Below are positions 53,944 to 63,900 of a stretch of 64,000 bases of DNA, one piece after another. The translations under genes were made by a program, and so were the position numbers. The notes under the pieces are model-generated. The model was not told the origin of the DNA. It searched no databases and saw only the letters and a list, made by a program, of their open reading frames with translations. The DNA lies in contig NZ_JASJNC010000003.1 in assembly GCF_030065545.1 (NCBI RefSeq), forward strand, positions 248,001-312,000, given 5' to 3'. The DNA comes from Marinicella marina. Lineage in GTDB: Bacteria; Pseudomonadota; Gammaproteobacteria; Xanthomonadales; Marinicellaceae. Every line of letters starts with the position of its first letter. Position 1 is the stretch's first letter.

Positions 53944-55470
53944 ATGATCAGAAACGACGATCAAGAAAAACTATTCCAGCTTGAGAAGAAAAACCTCAGG
54001 TATTTGAATTTATTCCGGCTTTTTGCGGGTTTGTTCTTCTTTGCTTTATTAAACAATGATTGGGTGGCTAATTTTTATCCTTCCAGCGAGTTTCATCCAG
54101 CCACTTCCGACGTCATTGACATCTATTTGATGCTGTCCATCAGCATCATGATCATCACCTACGTCAGCCAACAAGAACGGGTGATCAGGGTCAGCAAACT
54201 GACTTTGTTTTTGGATTTGGTGGTCTTGATCTTTTTGGCTTTTGCCACCAATGGCTTTTCACAAGGTGTCGCCATCCTTCCGGTGCTGGCCATTGGCTCT
54301 GCAGCGATGTTGTATCGGCGCCCATTTAATATATTGTTAGCTCCCACTCTGGCCACTATTTTATTGTGGTTACTGCCTGAGGTGCTTGATTTTTCAAATC
54401 AAGAAGTGGTAACCGACTCGAGTAAATGGTTACATGCTCTGGGTTATTTTGTCATTGCCCTGTTGGGTATCAGACAGTCCATATCCTACACCAGCACGCT
54501 CAGTTTGTATAAAAGCCAGCGCAAGACCATTTCTGGTTTGGAAAACATGAACCAGGTGATTATCGAAAAGTTGACCAATGGCGTCATCATTTACCAAAAC
54601 GACCACGTGATTTTGCATGCCAATCAATCGGCCAAAAAACTGCTCGATAATGACGACATCATTTTCTTTCCTCCAGAGATACTCGACTTTTTGGAAAGTA
54701 ACAAAGACGGCGCGGTTTACACCTCAGACAATGGCTCCGATTTATACTTAAGGAAAGCTTCGGTGTCTGAAGAGAAGAACTTTGGGGTGTTGTTTATTGA
54801 AGATTCTAGTTATTTAAAAAAGGCGGCCCAACAACTGAACTTGGCATCCCTGGGTAAATTATCCAGTTCCATCGCGCATGAAATAAGAAACCCGCTGGCG
54901 GCCATCAGTACCGCAGCAGAATTGTTGGTTGAATCGCCTGACTTAAAAGACCAAGACAAACAAATCAGTGAAATCATTGTTAACCAAACACGCCGTGCCA
55001 ACCACATCATCGAAGACATACTGGAAATGTCTAAACGCCGCACAGCAGAACCTGAAACATTGGACATTGCAGACTACCTGTCACTGACCAAAAAGCAACT
55101 CATCGACCAAGGCTTGGCCAACAGCCAACAAATACAATTGATTGGCGCCAATAATAAAACCATCGAATTTGATCCAGATCATTTCAAACAAGTGGTTTGG
55201 AATCTGGCCTCGAATGCCATCAAGCACGGCATTGATAACGAACTCCAAATCATTGTCAGAGAACAAACTATTGAATTCCGCAACAATGGTGAAGCATTTG
55301 ATGCCAAGAAAATCAAAAATTTATTTGAGCCCTTTTTCACCACCCACAACCGCGGCACCGGACTGGGCTTACACATTTGTCGACAACTGTGTCACGACAA
55401 CCACGCCACCTTAGATTACCTGCACCTCAACAACCAACATGTTTTCAGGATAGAGTTTAATTTGGGATGA
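53944..55470 (+). CDS. PilS-like membrane sensor histidine kinase
   Basis: Sensor kinase of the PilS type, 508 residues. Residues about 25-190 hold six membrane helices, then a PAS-like domain (about 200-290) and the kinase core. The H-box is SIAHEIRNPLAAI (His312); the ATPase part has the N-box NLASNAIKHG, FRNNGEAF (a weakened G1) and GTGLGLHICRQL. The PilR-type regulator that normally follows is missing; the next gene, pntB, is on the other strand. Its proximity to the PhoD gene (13 bases) implies cotranscription. In PilSR systems the kinase senses pilin; here the signal is unknown. Confidence 0.9.
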   Translation: MIRNDDQEKLFQLEKKNLRYLNLFRLFAGLFFFALLNNDWVANFYPSSEFHPATSDVIDIYLMLSISIMIITYVSQQERVIRVSKLTLFLDLVVLIFLAFATNGFSQGVAILPVLAIGSAAMLYRRPFNILLAPTLATILLWLLPEVLDFSNQEVVTDSSKWLHALGYFVIALLGIRQSISYTSTLSLYKSQRKTISGLENMNQVIIEKLTNGVIIYQNDHVILHANQSAKKLLDNDDIIFFPPEILDFLESNKDGAVYTSDNGSDLYLRKASVSEEKNFGVLFIEDSSYLKKAAQQLNLASLGKLSSSIAHEIRNPLAAISTAAELLVESPDLKDQDKQISEIIVNQTRRANHIIEDILEMSKRRTAEPETLDIADYLSLTKKQLIDQGLANSQQIQLIGANNKTIEFDPDHFKQVVWNLASNAIKHGIDNELQIIVREQTIEFRNNGEAFDAKKIKNLFEPFFTTHNRGTGLGLHICRQLCHDNHATLDYLHLNNQHVFRIEFNLG

Positions 55471-55526
55471 ACCAAGCTGATTGGTTGTAGTTAAAACTTG
55501 CATTAAAAAATTATGCCACTTCACAT

Positions 55527-55553
55527 AAAAAAGCCCCGACATGCAGGGCTTTT
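55527..55553 (-). terminator. Intrinsic terminator of the pnt operon, possibly bidirectional
   Basis: A stem of AAAAGCCC/GGGCTTTT with a loop of about 9 bases. The minus-strand side is followed by six T, so it mainly ends pntB; the plus side has only four T but lies soon after the PilS-like gene. Confidence 0.8.
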
Positions 55554-55574
55554 CAGTGACTGGTTCGGTTCAGC

Positions 55575-57005
55575 CTACAGAGCCTTCAAGCCAGAAACCA
55601 ACTTGGCAATCGCATCTTGGGCATCTCCATACAGCATTTTATTGTTCTCAGCGAAAAACAAAGCGTTTTGAATACCCGCAAAACCGGTGCCTTTACCGCG
55701 TTTGATTACGATGGAGTTTTTCGCTTCATCGACATTTAAAACAGGCATGCCATAAATCGGACTTTCCGGATCGGTCTTGGCCACTGGATTGACCACATCA
55801 TTGGCGCCAATCACCAAGGCCACATCGGTTTGTGGGAACTGAGAATTGATGTCCTCCATGTCCTCAATCAAGTCATAAGGTACACCGGCCTCAGCCAGCA
55901 GCACGTTCATGTGACCGGGCATGCGCCCTGCTACAGGGTGTATGGCAAATTTCACATCAACACCACGGTCTAACAACAGTTGAGTCATTTCCCACAACTT
56001 GTGCTGGGCTTGCGCCACGGCCAAACCGTAACCTGGGATCACGATGACACGATCGGCGAAGGCCATTTGAATGGCTGCATCTTGGGCCTCAATCTCCTTC
56101 ATCTCACCATCAATCGCTGCGCCACCAGAACCACCCATGGAACCGAACAACACTGAACCCAAGGAGCGATTCATCGCTTTGGCCATGTGTTGGGTAAGCA
56201 TGGTACCCGCCGCACCGACCAACATACCGGCGATGATCATCGCTTCGTTTTGTAGCACAAAGCCCTCGAATGAAACCGCCAAGCCGGTGAATGCGTTGTA
56301 CAAAGAAATCACCACTGGCATGTCGGCACCACCAATGGGTAACGTCATTAATAGGCCAAGTAGCAAAGACAAGCCAAAGAAAATCCAGATGTAGTTTGGA
56401 TTCAAATCTTGCGTCAGGTAAAGGCCCAATAATAAGGTACCAATACCCACTATGCCGTTGAAAAAGTTTTGCCCTGGGAAGGTGAACCTTCGATCAAGCC
56501 AACCTTGCAGTTTTGCAAATGCCACCAAGGAACCACTTAAAGATATGGCACCAATGTAGACACCCACTATGGCAAATATCATACTGACACCAGCCAGACA
56601 ATCATGTGTGGTCGGGGTATCGACAATGATTCCTGCCTGACAGCCACCCAAATGATCAACGGCATTGAATAAGGCCATGGCACCAATGAAGGCAGCAGAG
56701 CCACCACCCATACCGTTATAAAGTGCCACCATTTGCGGCATATCGGTCATGGCTACTTTTTTGCCACTGATCCAAGCCAGTACCGTGGATGATACCAGTG
56801 CCGCAATGATCAACACCATGTTGTGCATATCAGGTAACAGGAAGGTGGCAATTGTCGCTATCAACATGCCCCAACCAGCCCAAACAATACCGCCCCGAGC
56901 AGTCCCTGGCGCACTCATGCGTCGCAAACCAGTGATGAATAAGATGGCAGCTAAGAAATATGAGCTTTTAATGACATAAGGTAAATATTCATTGATGAAT
57001 TCCAT
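55575..57005 (-). CDS. pntB: Proton-translocating NAD(P) transhydrogenase, beta subunit
   Basis: NADP-binding and membrane subunit of the energy-linked transhydrogenase, which makes NADPH at the expense of the proton gradient. The 476 residues have about eight membrane helices (1-275) and a C-terminal NADP(H)-binding domain with VIVIPGYGLAVAQAQHKLWE, FAIHPVAGRMPGHMNVLLAEA and VALVIGANDVVNPVAKTDPESPI. It starts with ATG, sharing one base with the pntAb stop. Split-subunit versions like this (PntAa, PntAb, PntB) are common outside enterics. Confidence 0.97.
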   Translation of the reverse strand: MEFINEYLPYVIKSSYFLAAILFITGLRRMSAPGTARGGIVWAGWGMLIATIATFLLPDMHNMVLIIAALVSSTVLAWISGKKVAMTDMPQMVALYNGMGGGSAAFIGAMALFNAVDHLGGCQAGIIVDTPTTHDCLAGVSMIFAIVGVYIGAISLSGSLVAFAKLQGWLDRRFTFPGQNFFNGIVGIGTLLLGLYLTQDLNPNYIWIFFGLSLLLGLLMTLPIGGADMPVVISLYNAFTGLAVSFEGFVLQNEAMIIAGMLVGAAGTMLTQHMAKAMNRSLGSVLFGSMGGSGGAAIDGEMKEIEAQDAAIQMAFADRVIVIPGYGLAVAQAQHKLWEMTQLLLDRGVDVKFAIHPVAGRMPGHMNVLLAEAGVPYDLIEDMEDINSQFPQTDVALVIGANDVVNPVAKTDPESPIYGMPVLNVDEAKNSIVIKRGKGTGFAGIQNALFFAENNKMLYGDAQDAIAKLVSGLKAL

Positions 57006-57313
57006 TATTTATCTCCCTCATCAGCCTGCTTCTTCACTCTGGGTTTGAACATCTCAAGCATCCGTTCGGTGACCACATAACCACCAGCTGCATTACCAGC
57101 ACCTAAGAATACCGCAATGAAACCGAAGACTTTTTCCAAAGTGGTGTCGGCATGGCCCAAAGCAATCATCGCTCCCACCAGAACAATGCCGTGAATGAAG
57201 TTTGATCCAGACATCAGAGGCGTATGTAATACCACCGGTACTTTTGAAATGATTTCAAACCCCAAAATCGCTGCCAGAGCGAATATATACAAAGCTATAA
57301 AACCGTCAATCAT
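57005..57313 (-). CDS. NAD(P) transhydrogenase alpha subunit, membrane part (PntAb)
   Basis: Small membrane domain of the transhydrogenase alpha chain, 102 residues, encoded on its own rather than fused to the NAD-binding part. Three or four helices span about residues 5-85; the family segment VPVVLHTPLMSGSNFIHGIVLVGA lies at about 26-49. The start overlaps the PntAa stop (ATGA) and its stop overlaps pntB by one base, so the three subunits are translated together. Confidence 0.94.
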   Translation of the reverse strand: MIDGFIALYIFALAAILGFEIISKVPVVLHTPLMSGSNFIHGIVLVGAMIALGHADTTLEKVFGFIAVFLGAGNAAGGYVVTERMLEMFKPRVKKQADEGDK

Positions 57314-58446
57314 GATTGTTCTCCACCTTTTTCTCCAACCACTGCTGGATGAACCACTTCACCACCTTTAGTGACCACGCAGCCTGCTAAAATATCATCT
57401 TCCCAGTCTAATTTAAATTCACCCTCAGCATGCATCAATGACAATAAGTTCCACACATTGCGTGAATACATCTCACTGGCATGTAAGGGCACTGTAGCAG
57501 ATAAATTCTTGGGTCCAATTACTTTGACGTTGTTAACCACCTTGGTCACACCTGCTTCAGTGGGTTCGCAGTTACCACCCCCTTCAGCGCCCAAATCAAC
57601 AATCACACTGCCTGGCTTCATGTCATTGACCATCTGAGCAGTGATGATGCGTGGGGCGGGCCTACCAGGTACAGCTGCCGTGGTAATTAACACATCCACT
57701 GAAGTTAGGTGTTTTGCCAAGTTTTGTTGTTGGGTTTGTTTTTCTTCATCAGTCAGGGCACGGGCATAGCCTCCCTCACCAACGGCCTCCACACCCAAAT
57801 CTAAAAATTTAGCACCCAGCGACTTAACTTGTTCTACTGTTTCTGGCCTGACATCGTAACCTGTGACATTGGCACCCAATCGTCTGGCTGTTGCCATCGC
57901 TTGTAAGCCCGCAACACCTGCACCAATCACCAACACCGAAGCGGGCCTAATGGTACCTGCTGCGGTGGTCAGCATGGGGAAAAATCGGGGGGCTTCAGAT
58001 GCCGCTAACAGAACTGCTTTATAGCCCGCCACTGAAGCTTGAGACGATAATACATCCATCGCTTGAGCACGGGTGGTTCTGGGAATCAGTTCCATCGAGA
58101 ACACTGTGACATCTTTTTCAGCGGCCTGTGTAAAACGTGCTTGATCTTGGTAGGGGGAAACCATTCCAACAACCACAGAATTATTTTTTAAATCTTCCAT
58201 GTCCTCGTTTGATAACGCATCTACACCCACCAGAATATCTGCCGCGTTAAGCACATCGCTGCGTTTTTTGGCCATTTGACACATCTCAGGATAAGCTTCG
58301 TTAGGGAATCCAGCTGATTCACCTGCATCAGGTTCAAACAAAATCTGCCAACCCAATTTGAGAATTTTTTCTGCGGTTTCTGGCACCAATGCCACCCGCT
58401 TTTCATCGTCATTGCGCTCTTTTAAAAAGCCAATTGTTATTGTCAT
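57310..58446 (-). CDS. NAD(P) transhydrogenase alpha subunit, NAD-binding part (PntAa)
   Basis: Soluble NAD(H)-binding subunit, 378 residues, similar to alanine dehydrogenase. The N-terminal region reads GFLKERNDDEKRVALVPETAEKI; the Rossmann motif VLVIGAGVAGLQAMATARRLGANV lies at about 171-194. It heads the pnt operon. Together with PntAb and PntB it forms the full enzyme. The 172-base gap to the divergent efflux adaptor gene should hold the promoters for both directions; none stands out enough to call. Confidence 0.95.
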   Translation of the reverse strand: MTITIGFLKERNDDEKRVALVPETAEKILKLGWQILFEPDAGESAGFPNEAYPEMCQMAKKRSDVLNAADILVGVDALSNEDMEDLKNNSVVVGMVSPYQDQARFTQAAEKDVTVFSMELIPRTTRAQAMDVLSSQASVAGYKAVLLAASEAPRFFPMLTTAAGTIRPASVLVIGAGVAGLQAMATARRLGANVTGYDVRPETVEQVKSLGAKFLDLGVEAVGEGGYARALTDEEKQTQQQNLAKHLTSVDVLITTAAVPGRPAPRIITAQMVNDMKPGSVIVDLGAEGGGNCEPTEAGVTKVVNNVKVIGPKNLSATVPLHASEMYSRNVWNLLSLMHAEGEFKLDWEDDILAGCVVTKGGEVVHPAVVGEKGGEQS

Positions 58447-58618
58447 ATAATCCCACTCTTTTTAATCATTCATTATTATAGCCAAAACGTTAAGGTTTTG
58501 TTGTTTCAATTTTTCCGAATAAAACATTTCATAAAAACAATCAAACTATTTGTGATTATTCACCTCTTAACCACATCCCTGTAACTACACTTCGTGAATC
58601 TCAGACAGTTGATAAAAC

Positions 58619-59713
58619 ATGAAAGCATTGAAAATAATTGGCATGGTGTGGGTCTTGCTCAGCTCAGGACTGTCAACAGCACAAAACAATTCAGATAACT
58701 TGGTACCAGTGATTACCGCATCGGCAGGGCTTGAAGATTTTGCCAATGTTGTCGAAGCTTTGGGTACACTAAAAGCCAACGACAGCATCTCCATCACCCC
58801 AACAGTCACTGAACTGGTAACCGAAGTGCATTTTTCCGACGGTCAAACCGTCGAAAAAGGTGATTTACTGATTTCAATGGATACCTCTGACGAGGATGCA
58901 CTGTTACAAGAAGAACAAGCCCGATTAGGCGAAGCGAAAAGACAAGTTAAGCGTCTGCAACCACTGGCAGCACAGAATGCCACCTCTAAAAGTGCCCTGG
59001 ATAATCAAAAAAGCATTGTCAGTGTTTCTGAGGCCAGAATAAAAGGCATCCAATCACAAATCGATAAACGGCGCATCACCGCACCATTTGATGGCGTGAT
59101 GGGGTTATTAGACATCAGTGTGGGCACCTTGGCACAACCCGGCACTGTGTTAGCTACCTTGGATGACACCCAAATCATGAAAATGGATTTTTCAGTACCA
59201 GAACGTCACTTAGCAGCCCTGCAAAAAGGCATCAAAATCGATGCCAGCACTCAAGCTTATCCGGATCGCGAGTTTATTGGTGAAATTGCCCACATTGACA
59301 GCCGCATCAACCCCAACACACGATCAGTTCAAGTTCGCGCCATCGTACCCAATGATGATGACCTTTTAAAACCAGGCCAATTGATGCGAATTAAATTATT
59401 GACCCAACCACGCCAGTCATTGCTGATTCCAGAAGAAGCTGTGACCTCAGCTGGTACCACTCAAACTGTGTTTGTGGTGGATCACACCAATGGTAAAAGC
59501 ATTGTCAGACAAACCCCAATCAAACCGGGCAACCGTTACAACGGCAAAATTGAAGTACTCAGCGGCATATCAGCAGGTGACGAAGTGATTATCCATGGCA
59601 CATTGAGGATACAAAACGGCAGCGCTGTTGAAGTCATTGCGCAGAAAAAAGGCAATGAAACATTATCGGAATTGTTGGCCCAAAGATCAAATCGCACCGA
59701 AAAAGACACATAA
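58619..59713 (+). CDS. RND efflux periplasmic adaptor (membrane fusion protein)
   Basis: Links the inner-membrane RND pump to an outer-membrane channel. The 364 residues have a signal peptide (about 1-20) without lipobox, a lipoyl-type domain split around a short alpha-hairpin (KANDSISITPTVTELV, EARIKGIQSQIDKRRITAPFDGVMGLLDISVG), a beta-barrel and a C-terminal domain. It precedes the pump gene by 3 bases. No outer-membrane factor of the TolC type lies next to it, so a shared one must be used. Confidence 0.93.
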   Translation: MKALKIIGMVWVLLSSGLSTAQNNSDNLVPVITASAGLEDFANVVEALGTLKANDSISITPTVTELVTEVHFSDGQTVEKGDLLISMDTSDEDALLQEEQARLGEAKRQVKRLQPLAAQNATSKSALDNQKSIVSVSEARIKGIQSQIDKRRITAPFDGVMGLLDISVGTLAQPGTVLATLDDTQIMKMDFSVPERHLAALQKGIKIDASTQAYPDREFIGEIAHIDSRINPNTRSVQVRAIVPNDDDLLKPGQLMRIKLLTQPRQSLLIPEEAVTSAGTTQTVFVVDHTNGKSIVRQTPIKPGNRYNGKIEVLSGISAGDEVIIHGTLRIQNGSAVEVIAQKKGNETLSELLAQRSNRTEKDT

Positions 59714-59716
59714 ACC

Positions 59717-62700
59717 ATGATCATTTCTGATGTTTCGGTTAAGCGGCCGGTATTCGCTTCAGTCATTTCATTGCTGCTGATTGCATTTGGTTTGGTGGCT
59801 TTTGAACGCTTATCACTGCGTGAGTACCCAGACATCGACCCACCGGTGGTGACTGTCGAAGTCAACTACCCCGGCGCCCCAGCCAATGTGGTTGAAACCC
59901 GGGTGACTGAAATCATTGAAGAACGCATTTCAGGCATCGAGGGCATTGAATTCATCGAGTCTTCATCCAGTGATGGTGAATCCAATGTCACCATCGAGTT
60001 TTCAATCAATCGTGACATCGATGCCGCTGCCAATGACGTACGAGACCGCATCGCTGGTGTGCAAGACAACTTGCCAGAGGAAGCCGAGCCACCAGAAGTA
60101 CAAAAAGTTGACAGCAGCAATGACATTGTTATTTGGCAAAACTTGGCCAGCAGCGAATTGTCAGTGCCTGAAATCACTGACTATGCCGATCGCTATTTGG
60201 TTGATCAATATTCAACTTTAGATGGCGTGGCGCGGGTCAGGGTCGGTGGCGGATTAAGTTATGCCATGCGAATTTGGTTAGACCGCATGTCATTGGCCGC
60301 CAGAAATTTGAGTGTGGCCGATGTAGAGCAGGCCTTACGCGCAGAAAACATCGAACTACCGGCTGGTAGTATTGAATCCGACCAACGTCTGTTCAAAGCG
60401 CGTATCAGCCGTAATTTCAATACCCCAGAGGATTTTACCAGCTTGGTATTGGCTGAGGGCGACAACGGCTATTTGGTCAGGTTAGGCGATGTGGCTCGGG
60501 TCGAGCTGGGCTTGGTTGAAGACCGCACTCTATTCCGCGGTAATGGCGTTCCCATGGTGGGCATTGGGGTGGTGAAACAATCCACCGCCAACAGCATTGA
60601 AGTGGCCCGCGCGGTCAAAGCTTTAACCGCCAAGCTCAATCAAAACCTACCTGAAGGTATGTCGATTGAACAAAGTTATGATGCATCCATTTTCATAGAA
60701 GAGGCCATCAAAGAAGTCTACTTTACTTTGTTTGTGGCCATCGGGTTTGTGGTTTTTGTCATCTTCATGTTTTTAGGTAACTGGCGCGCCATGCTGATTC
60801 CAGCGGTGACGGTGCCAGTTTCAATCATTGCTACATTCATTGTTATTAATGCTTTGGGATTTTCGATCAACTTATTGACCCTACTGGCCCTGGTGTTGGC
60901 CATCGGTTTGGTGGTCGATGATGCCATTGTGATGTTAGAAAACATTGTCAGGCGCATGCAAGAAAAAGGTGAAACGCCGCTGGTGGCTGCTTATCGCGGT
61001 GCCAGACAAGTGGGTTTTGCCGTGGTTGCAACCACTTTGGTGCTGGTGGCAGTGTTCGTCCCCATTACTTTCCTACAAGGCGACATTGGTAGGTTGTTTA
61101 CAGAGTTCTCACTGACGATAGCTGCAGCCGTAACTTTTTCATCGCTGGTGGCACTGACGCTGTCACCCATGCTGGCCTCGAAATTACTCAAACCCAATAA
61201 CAACCCAGGTAAAATCCTCAAAGCCACCAACAGCATCATCAAATCAACCCGCGATAAATACGTCAAGTTACTGGTTAAGGCCATGCGCAAACCGATAACC
61301 ACTGTCATCCTTTTCTTTGTGTTGATTGCTGGCACGGCGTTTTTATACCCTAAAATCAACCAAGAGTTCACCCCCAAAGAAGATCGTGGTGCATTCTTTG
61401 TCAGCGTCAATGGACCTGAGGGTGCCACTTACGAGTACATGGAAGAGTACATGACCGAAATCGAAGGTCGCATGATGAAGTACATCGACAATGGCGAACT
61501 CAGGCGGCTGTTGGTGCGATCACCACGTTCTTTTGGTAACATTTCATCCTTTAACTCAGGCATCATCATCGCCATCATGAACCCATGGGATGAAAGGCGT
61601 TCGGCCTTTACTGTGATGAATGAAGTGCGCGAAGGCCTGTCTGATTTACCCGGCGTGCGGGCCTTCCCCATCATGCGTCAGGGCTTGGGCGGCGGCACCG
61701 GCAAACCCATTCAATTTGTTTTGGGCGGAGCCGATTATGCCGAGTTGGCAGAATGGCGTGACATCATCTTTGACAAGATTAATCAAAACAACCCCGGCTT
61801 CACCGGCCTGGACAGTGGCTACAAAGAAACCAGACCACAAATTGATTTCGATGTAGATTACGATGCCGCCGCCGATCTAGGCGTGCGCATCAATGAAATA
61901 GGCCGCACCCTACAAACCATGCTCTCAGGACGCAACGTCACCACCTACATTGAAAATGGTGAAGAGTACGATGTGATCATGGAAGGTGAACGTGAACAAC
62001 AAAACAACTTCAGTGACATTGAAAACATTTATGTGCGCTCACAACGCTCTGGTGAATTGATTCCACTGTCCAGTTTTATCAGCATCAAAGAGTACGGTGC
62101 AGCGGATAACCTCACCCGTTACAACCGCGTACGCTCCATCACCCTAGAGGCCAACTTAACCGATGATTTGGCTTTGGGTGATGCCTTGCAACACTTAGAA
62201 CAGTTGGTAGATGACCATTTACCTGACTATGCCATCACCGATTACAAAGGCCAAACCCGAGATTTCATCGAATCAGGCAATTCAATCATTTTCGTATTTG
62301 CCTTGGGCTTGTTGGTGGTATTCTTGGTATTGGCGGCTCAATTCGAAAGTTATGTGCACCCCTTCGTCATCATGTTCACTGTGCCTTTGGCCATGGGCGG
62401 CGGTTTACTGGGCCTATTTTTAATGGGTGGCTCGATTAATATTTATTCGCAAATTGGCCTGATCATATTAATTGGTCTGGCCACCAAAAATGGTATTTTG
62501 ATTGTTGAATTTGCCAACCAAATCCGCGACATGGGATACAACTTTAACCGCGCCACTTTGATGGCATCAAAAGTCAGATTCAGACCCATCGTGATGACTG
62601 GCTTGACCACCATCGCCGGCTCGATTCCACTGCTGATAGCCAGTGGTGCTGGCGCTGAAACCCGTGTGGTTATCGGTACGGTGATTCTCTTTGGCGTGGT

Positions 62701-62824
62701 GGCCGCCACCCTATTCACTCTATTTATCGTACCTGTTGCCTACAGCTTATTGGCCCGAAACACCAGTTCACCTGAAACAGTGGCGAAGAATTTGGCCAGA
62801 GAACAACAACAAATAAGCAGCTAA
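59717..62824 (+). CDS. RND efflux pump, HAE1 family inner-membrane permease
   Basis: Proton-driven multidrug exporter of 1035 residues, a little shorter than AcrB (1049) and with the usual duplicated layout: a membrane helix, a large periplasmic loop (about 35-335), six helices, a second loop (about 555-865) and five final helices. The proton-relay Asp pair is in GLVVDDAIVMLENIVRRM (about 404-421). The short N-terminus (MIISDVSVKRPVFASV) and the RND signature GLATKNGILIVEF are visible. The substrate range cannot be read from sequence. Cotranscribed with the adaptor gene. Confidence 0.95.
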   Translation: MIISDVSVKRPVFASVISLLLIAFGLVAFERLSLREYPDIDPPVVTVEVNYPGAPANVVETRVTEIIEERISGIEGIEFIESSSSDGESNVTIEFSINRDIDAAANDVRDRIAGVQDNLPEEAEPPEVQKVDSSNDIVIWQNLASSELSVPEITDYADRYLVDQYSTLDGVARVRVGGGLSYAMRIWLDRMSLAARNLSVADVEQALRAENIELPAGSIESDQRLFKARISRNFNTPEDFTSLVLAEGDNGYLVRLGDVARVELGLVEDRTLFRGNGVPMVGIGVVKQSTANSIEVARAVKALTAKLNQNLPEGMSIEQSYDASIFIEEAIKEVYFTLFVAIGFVVFVIFMFLGNWRAMLIPAVTVPVSIIATFIVINALGFSINLLTLLALVLAIGLVVDDAIVMLENIVRRMQEKGETPLVAAYRGARQVGFAVVATTLVLVAVFVPITFLQGDIGRLFTEFSLTIAAAVTFSSLVALTLSPMLASKLLKPNNNPGKILKATNSIIKSTRDKYVKLLVKAMRKPITTVILFFVLIAGTAFLYPKINQEFTPKEDRGAFFVSVNGPEGATYEYMEEYMTEIEGRMMKYIDNGELRRLLVRSPRSFGNISSFNSGIIIAIMNPWDERRSAFTVMNEVREGLSDLPGVRAFPIMRQGLGGGTGKPIQFVLGGADYAELAEWRDIIFDKINQNNPGFTGLDSGYKETRPQIDFDVDYDAAADLGVRINEIGRTLQTMLSGRNVTTYIENGEEYDVIMEGEREQQNNFSDIENIYVRSQRSGELIPLSSFISIKEYGAADNLTRYNRVRSITLEANLTDDLALGDALQHLEQLVDDHLPDYAITDYKGQTRDFIESGNSIIFVFALGLLVVFLVLAAQFESYVHPFVIMFTVPLAMGGGLLGLFLMGGSINIYSQIGLIILIGLATKNGILIVEFANQIRDMGYNFNRATLMASKVRFRPIVMTGLTTIAGSIPLLIASGAGAETRVVIGTVILFGVVAATLFTLFIVPVAYSLLARNTSSPETVAKNLAREQQQISS

Positions 62825-62852
62825 AACTGGTTTTTGTTTTACAATAGCCAGC

Positions 62853-63329
62853 ATGGATAACAAACACGAAACATACATGCAGCGAGCCATAGATCTGGCT
62901 CGCAGCGGCATGGAAAGCGGCGCCGGTGGACCTTTTGGTTGTGTGATTGTCAAAGACAACGAAATCATTGCAGAGGGTTGGAACAAAGTCACTTCAACCA
63001 ACGACCCAACCGCGCATGCCGAAGTGACCGCCATTCGAATTGCCTGTGAACAACTCGGTTCATTCCAACTTGAGGGCTGTGTGATTTACACCTCTTGTGA
63101 ACCCTGCCCAATGTGCTTGGGCGCGATTTATTGGGCCCGCCCTGAAGCCGTTTACTATGGCTGTGACAAAGTCGATGCAGCGGCCATCGCCTTTGATGAT
63201 CAATTCATTTACGATGAAATCGATGCACCCATACATGCAAGAACCATTCCGTTTCAACAAATCGCCCAAAATGAGGCCATTGCTGTGTTTCAAGCATGGG
63301 CTGATAAAATTGATAAAACTAAATACTGA
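62853..63329 (+). CDS. guaD: Guanine deaminase-like nucleoside deaminase
   Basis: Zinc-dependent cytidine-deaminase-fold enzyme, 158 residues. The zinc site is HAE (His55, Glu57) and PCPMC (Cys85, Cys88). The whole chain, including GGPFGCVIVKDNEII, SNDPTAHAEVTAIR-like TNDPTAHAEVTAIR, YTSCEPCPMCLGAIYWARP and the tail IPFQQIAQNEAIAVFQAW, closely parallels the small bacterial guanine deaminase GuaD of Bacillus, rather than tRNA deaminase TadA. It would convert guanine to xanthine. A TACAAT lies about 10 bases before the ATG. Confidence 0.88.
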   Translation: MDNKHETYMQRAIDLARSGMESGAGGPFGCVIVKDNEIIAEGWNKVTSTNDPTAHAEVTAIRIACEQLGSFQLEGCVIYTSCEPCPMCLGAIYWARPEAVYYGCDKVDAAAIAFDDQFIYDEIDAPIHARTIPFQQIAQNEAIAVFQAWADKIDKTKY

Positions 63330-63343
63330 TTAAATCAACTCGT

Positions 63344-63787
63344 TTAAAACCACAGGTGTTTAAAAAAGGCCAACTGACTTTTAATAAACCCCTGGTGCTT
63401 GGGCAGCTCATCATCAACATCAGCCACTCGTTTGTCATAAAACATATGTGCATCAGGATCTGGTAAATCAGCATCGGCTGCAAACATGGCTGCAGGCACC
63501 ATGGTTAATTTTGGCAGCAAAGGAAAACTGAATGTCTCAATGGCTGCCTGGCCACATTTAACGCAACTGCCGCGCTTGACATTAGGCGGTGCTTTGTATG
63601 TTTTAAAAACCACATAATCACTGCTGGGAGTGGTGATATCACGGGTATTGAACACCAAAACATCCGCATGACTGGCTTGATTGAATTTTTGGCAGATGGT
63701 GCAGTGACAAAGCATTCTCAATCTGGGCTTTGTATTGACGTCAAATTGAACATGGCCACATTGGCAGCTACTAGTTTTTGTTTTCAT
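63344..63787 (-). CDS. GFA/CENP-V-like zinc-binding protein
   Basis: Member of the glutathione-dependent formaldehyde-activating (GFA) superfamily, 147 residues from the ATG at 63787 (a TTG five codons upstream is less likely). Zinc ligands are visible as CQCG (near residues 8-11), CHCTIC (about 28-33) and CVKCG (about 75-79). The fold is used by many uncharacterised enzymes, some glutathione-linked; formaldehyde activity cannot be inferred from sequence alone. It converges with guaD with 14 bases between stops. Confidence 0.87.
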   Translation of the reverse strand: MKTKTSSCQCGHVQFDVNTKPRLRMLCHCTICQKFNQASHADVLVFNTRDITTPSSDYVVFKTYKAPPNVKRGSCVKCGQAAIETFSFPLLPKLTMVPAAMFAADADLPDPDAHMFYDKRVADVDDELPKHQGFIKSQLAFFKHLWF

Positions 63788-63857
63788 GGTATTTGCTTTC
63801 AAATTATTTTGCTGTTGGCTTTCAAACGATGGGTTTCATCGCATCAGCCTCATACCT

Positions 63858-63863
63858 TATAAT
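63858..63863 (+). promoter_or_regulatory. Possible -10 box for the nitroreductase gene
   Basis: A perfect TATAAT lies 37 bases before the nitroreductase ATG. The region 17 bases upstream (TTCATC) is a poor -35, so this is a weak call. Confidence 0.35.
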
Positions 63864-63900
63864 ACCTGCAAACAACTGCTTATAGAACATCGTTTATCTC

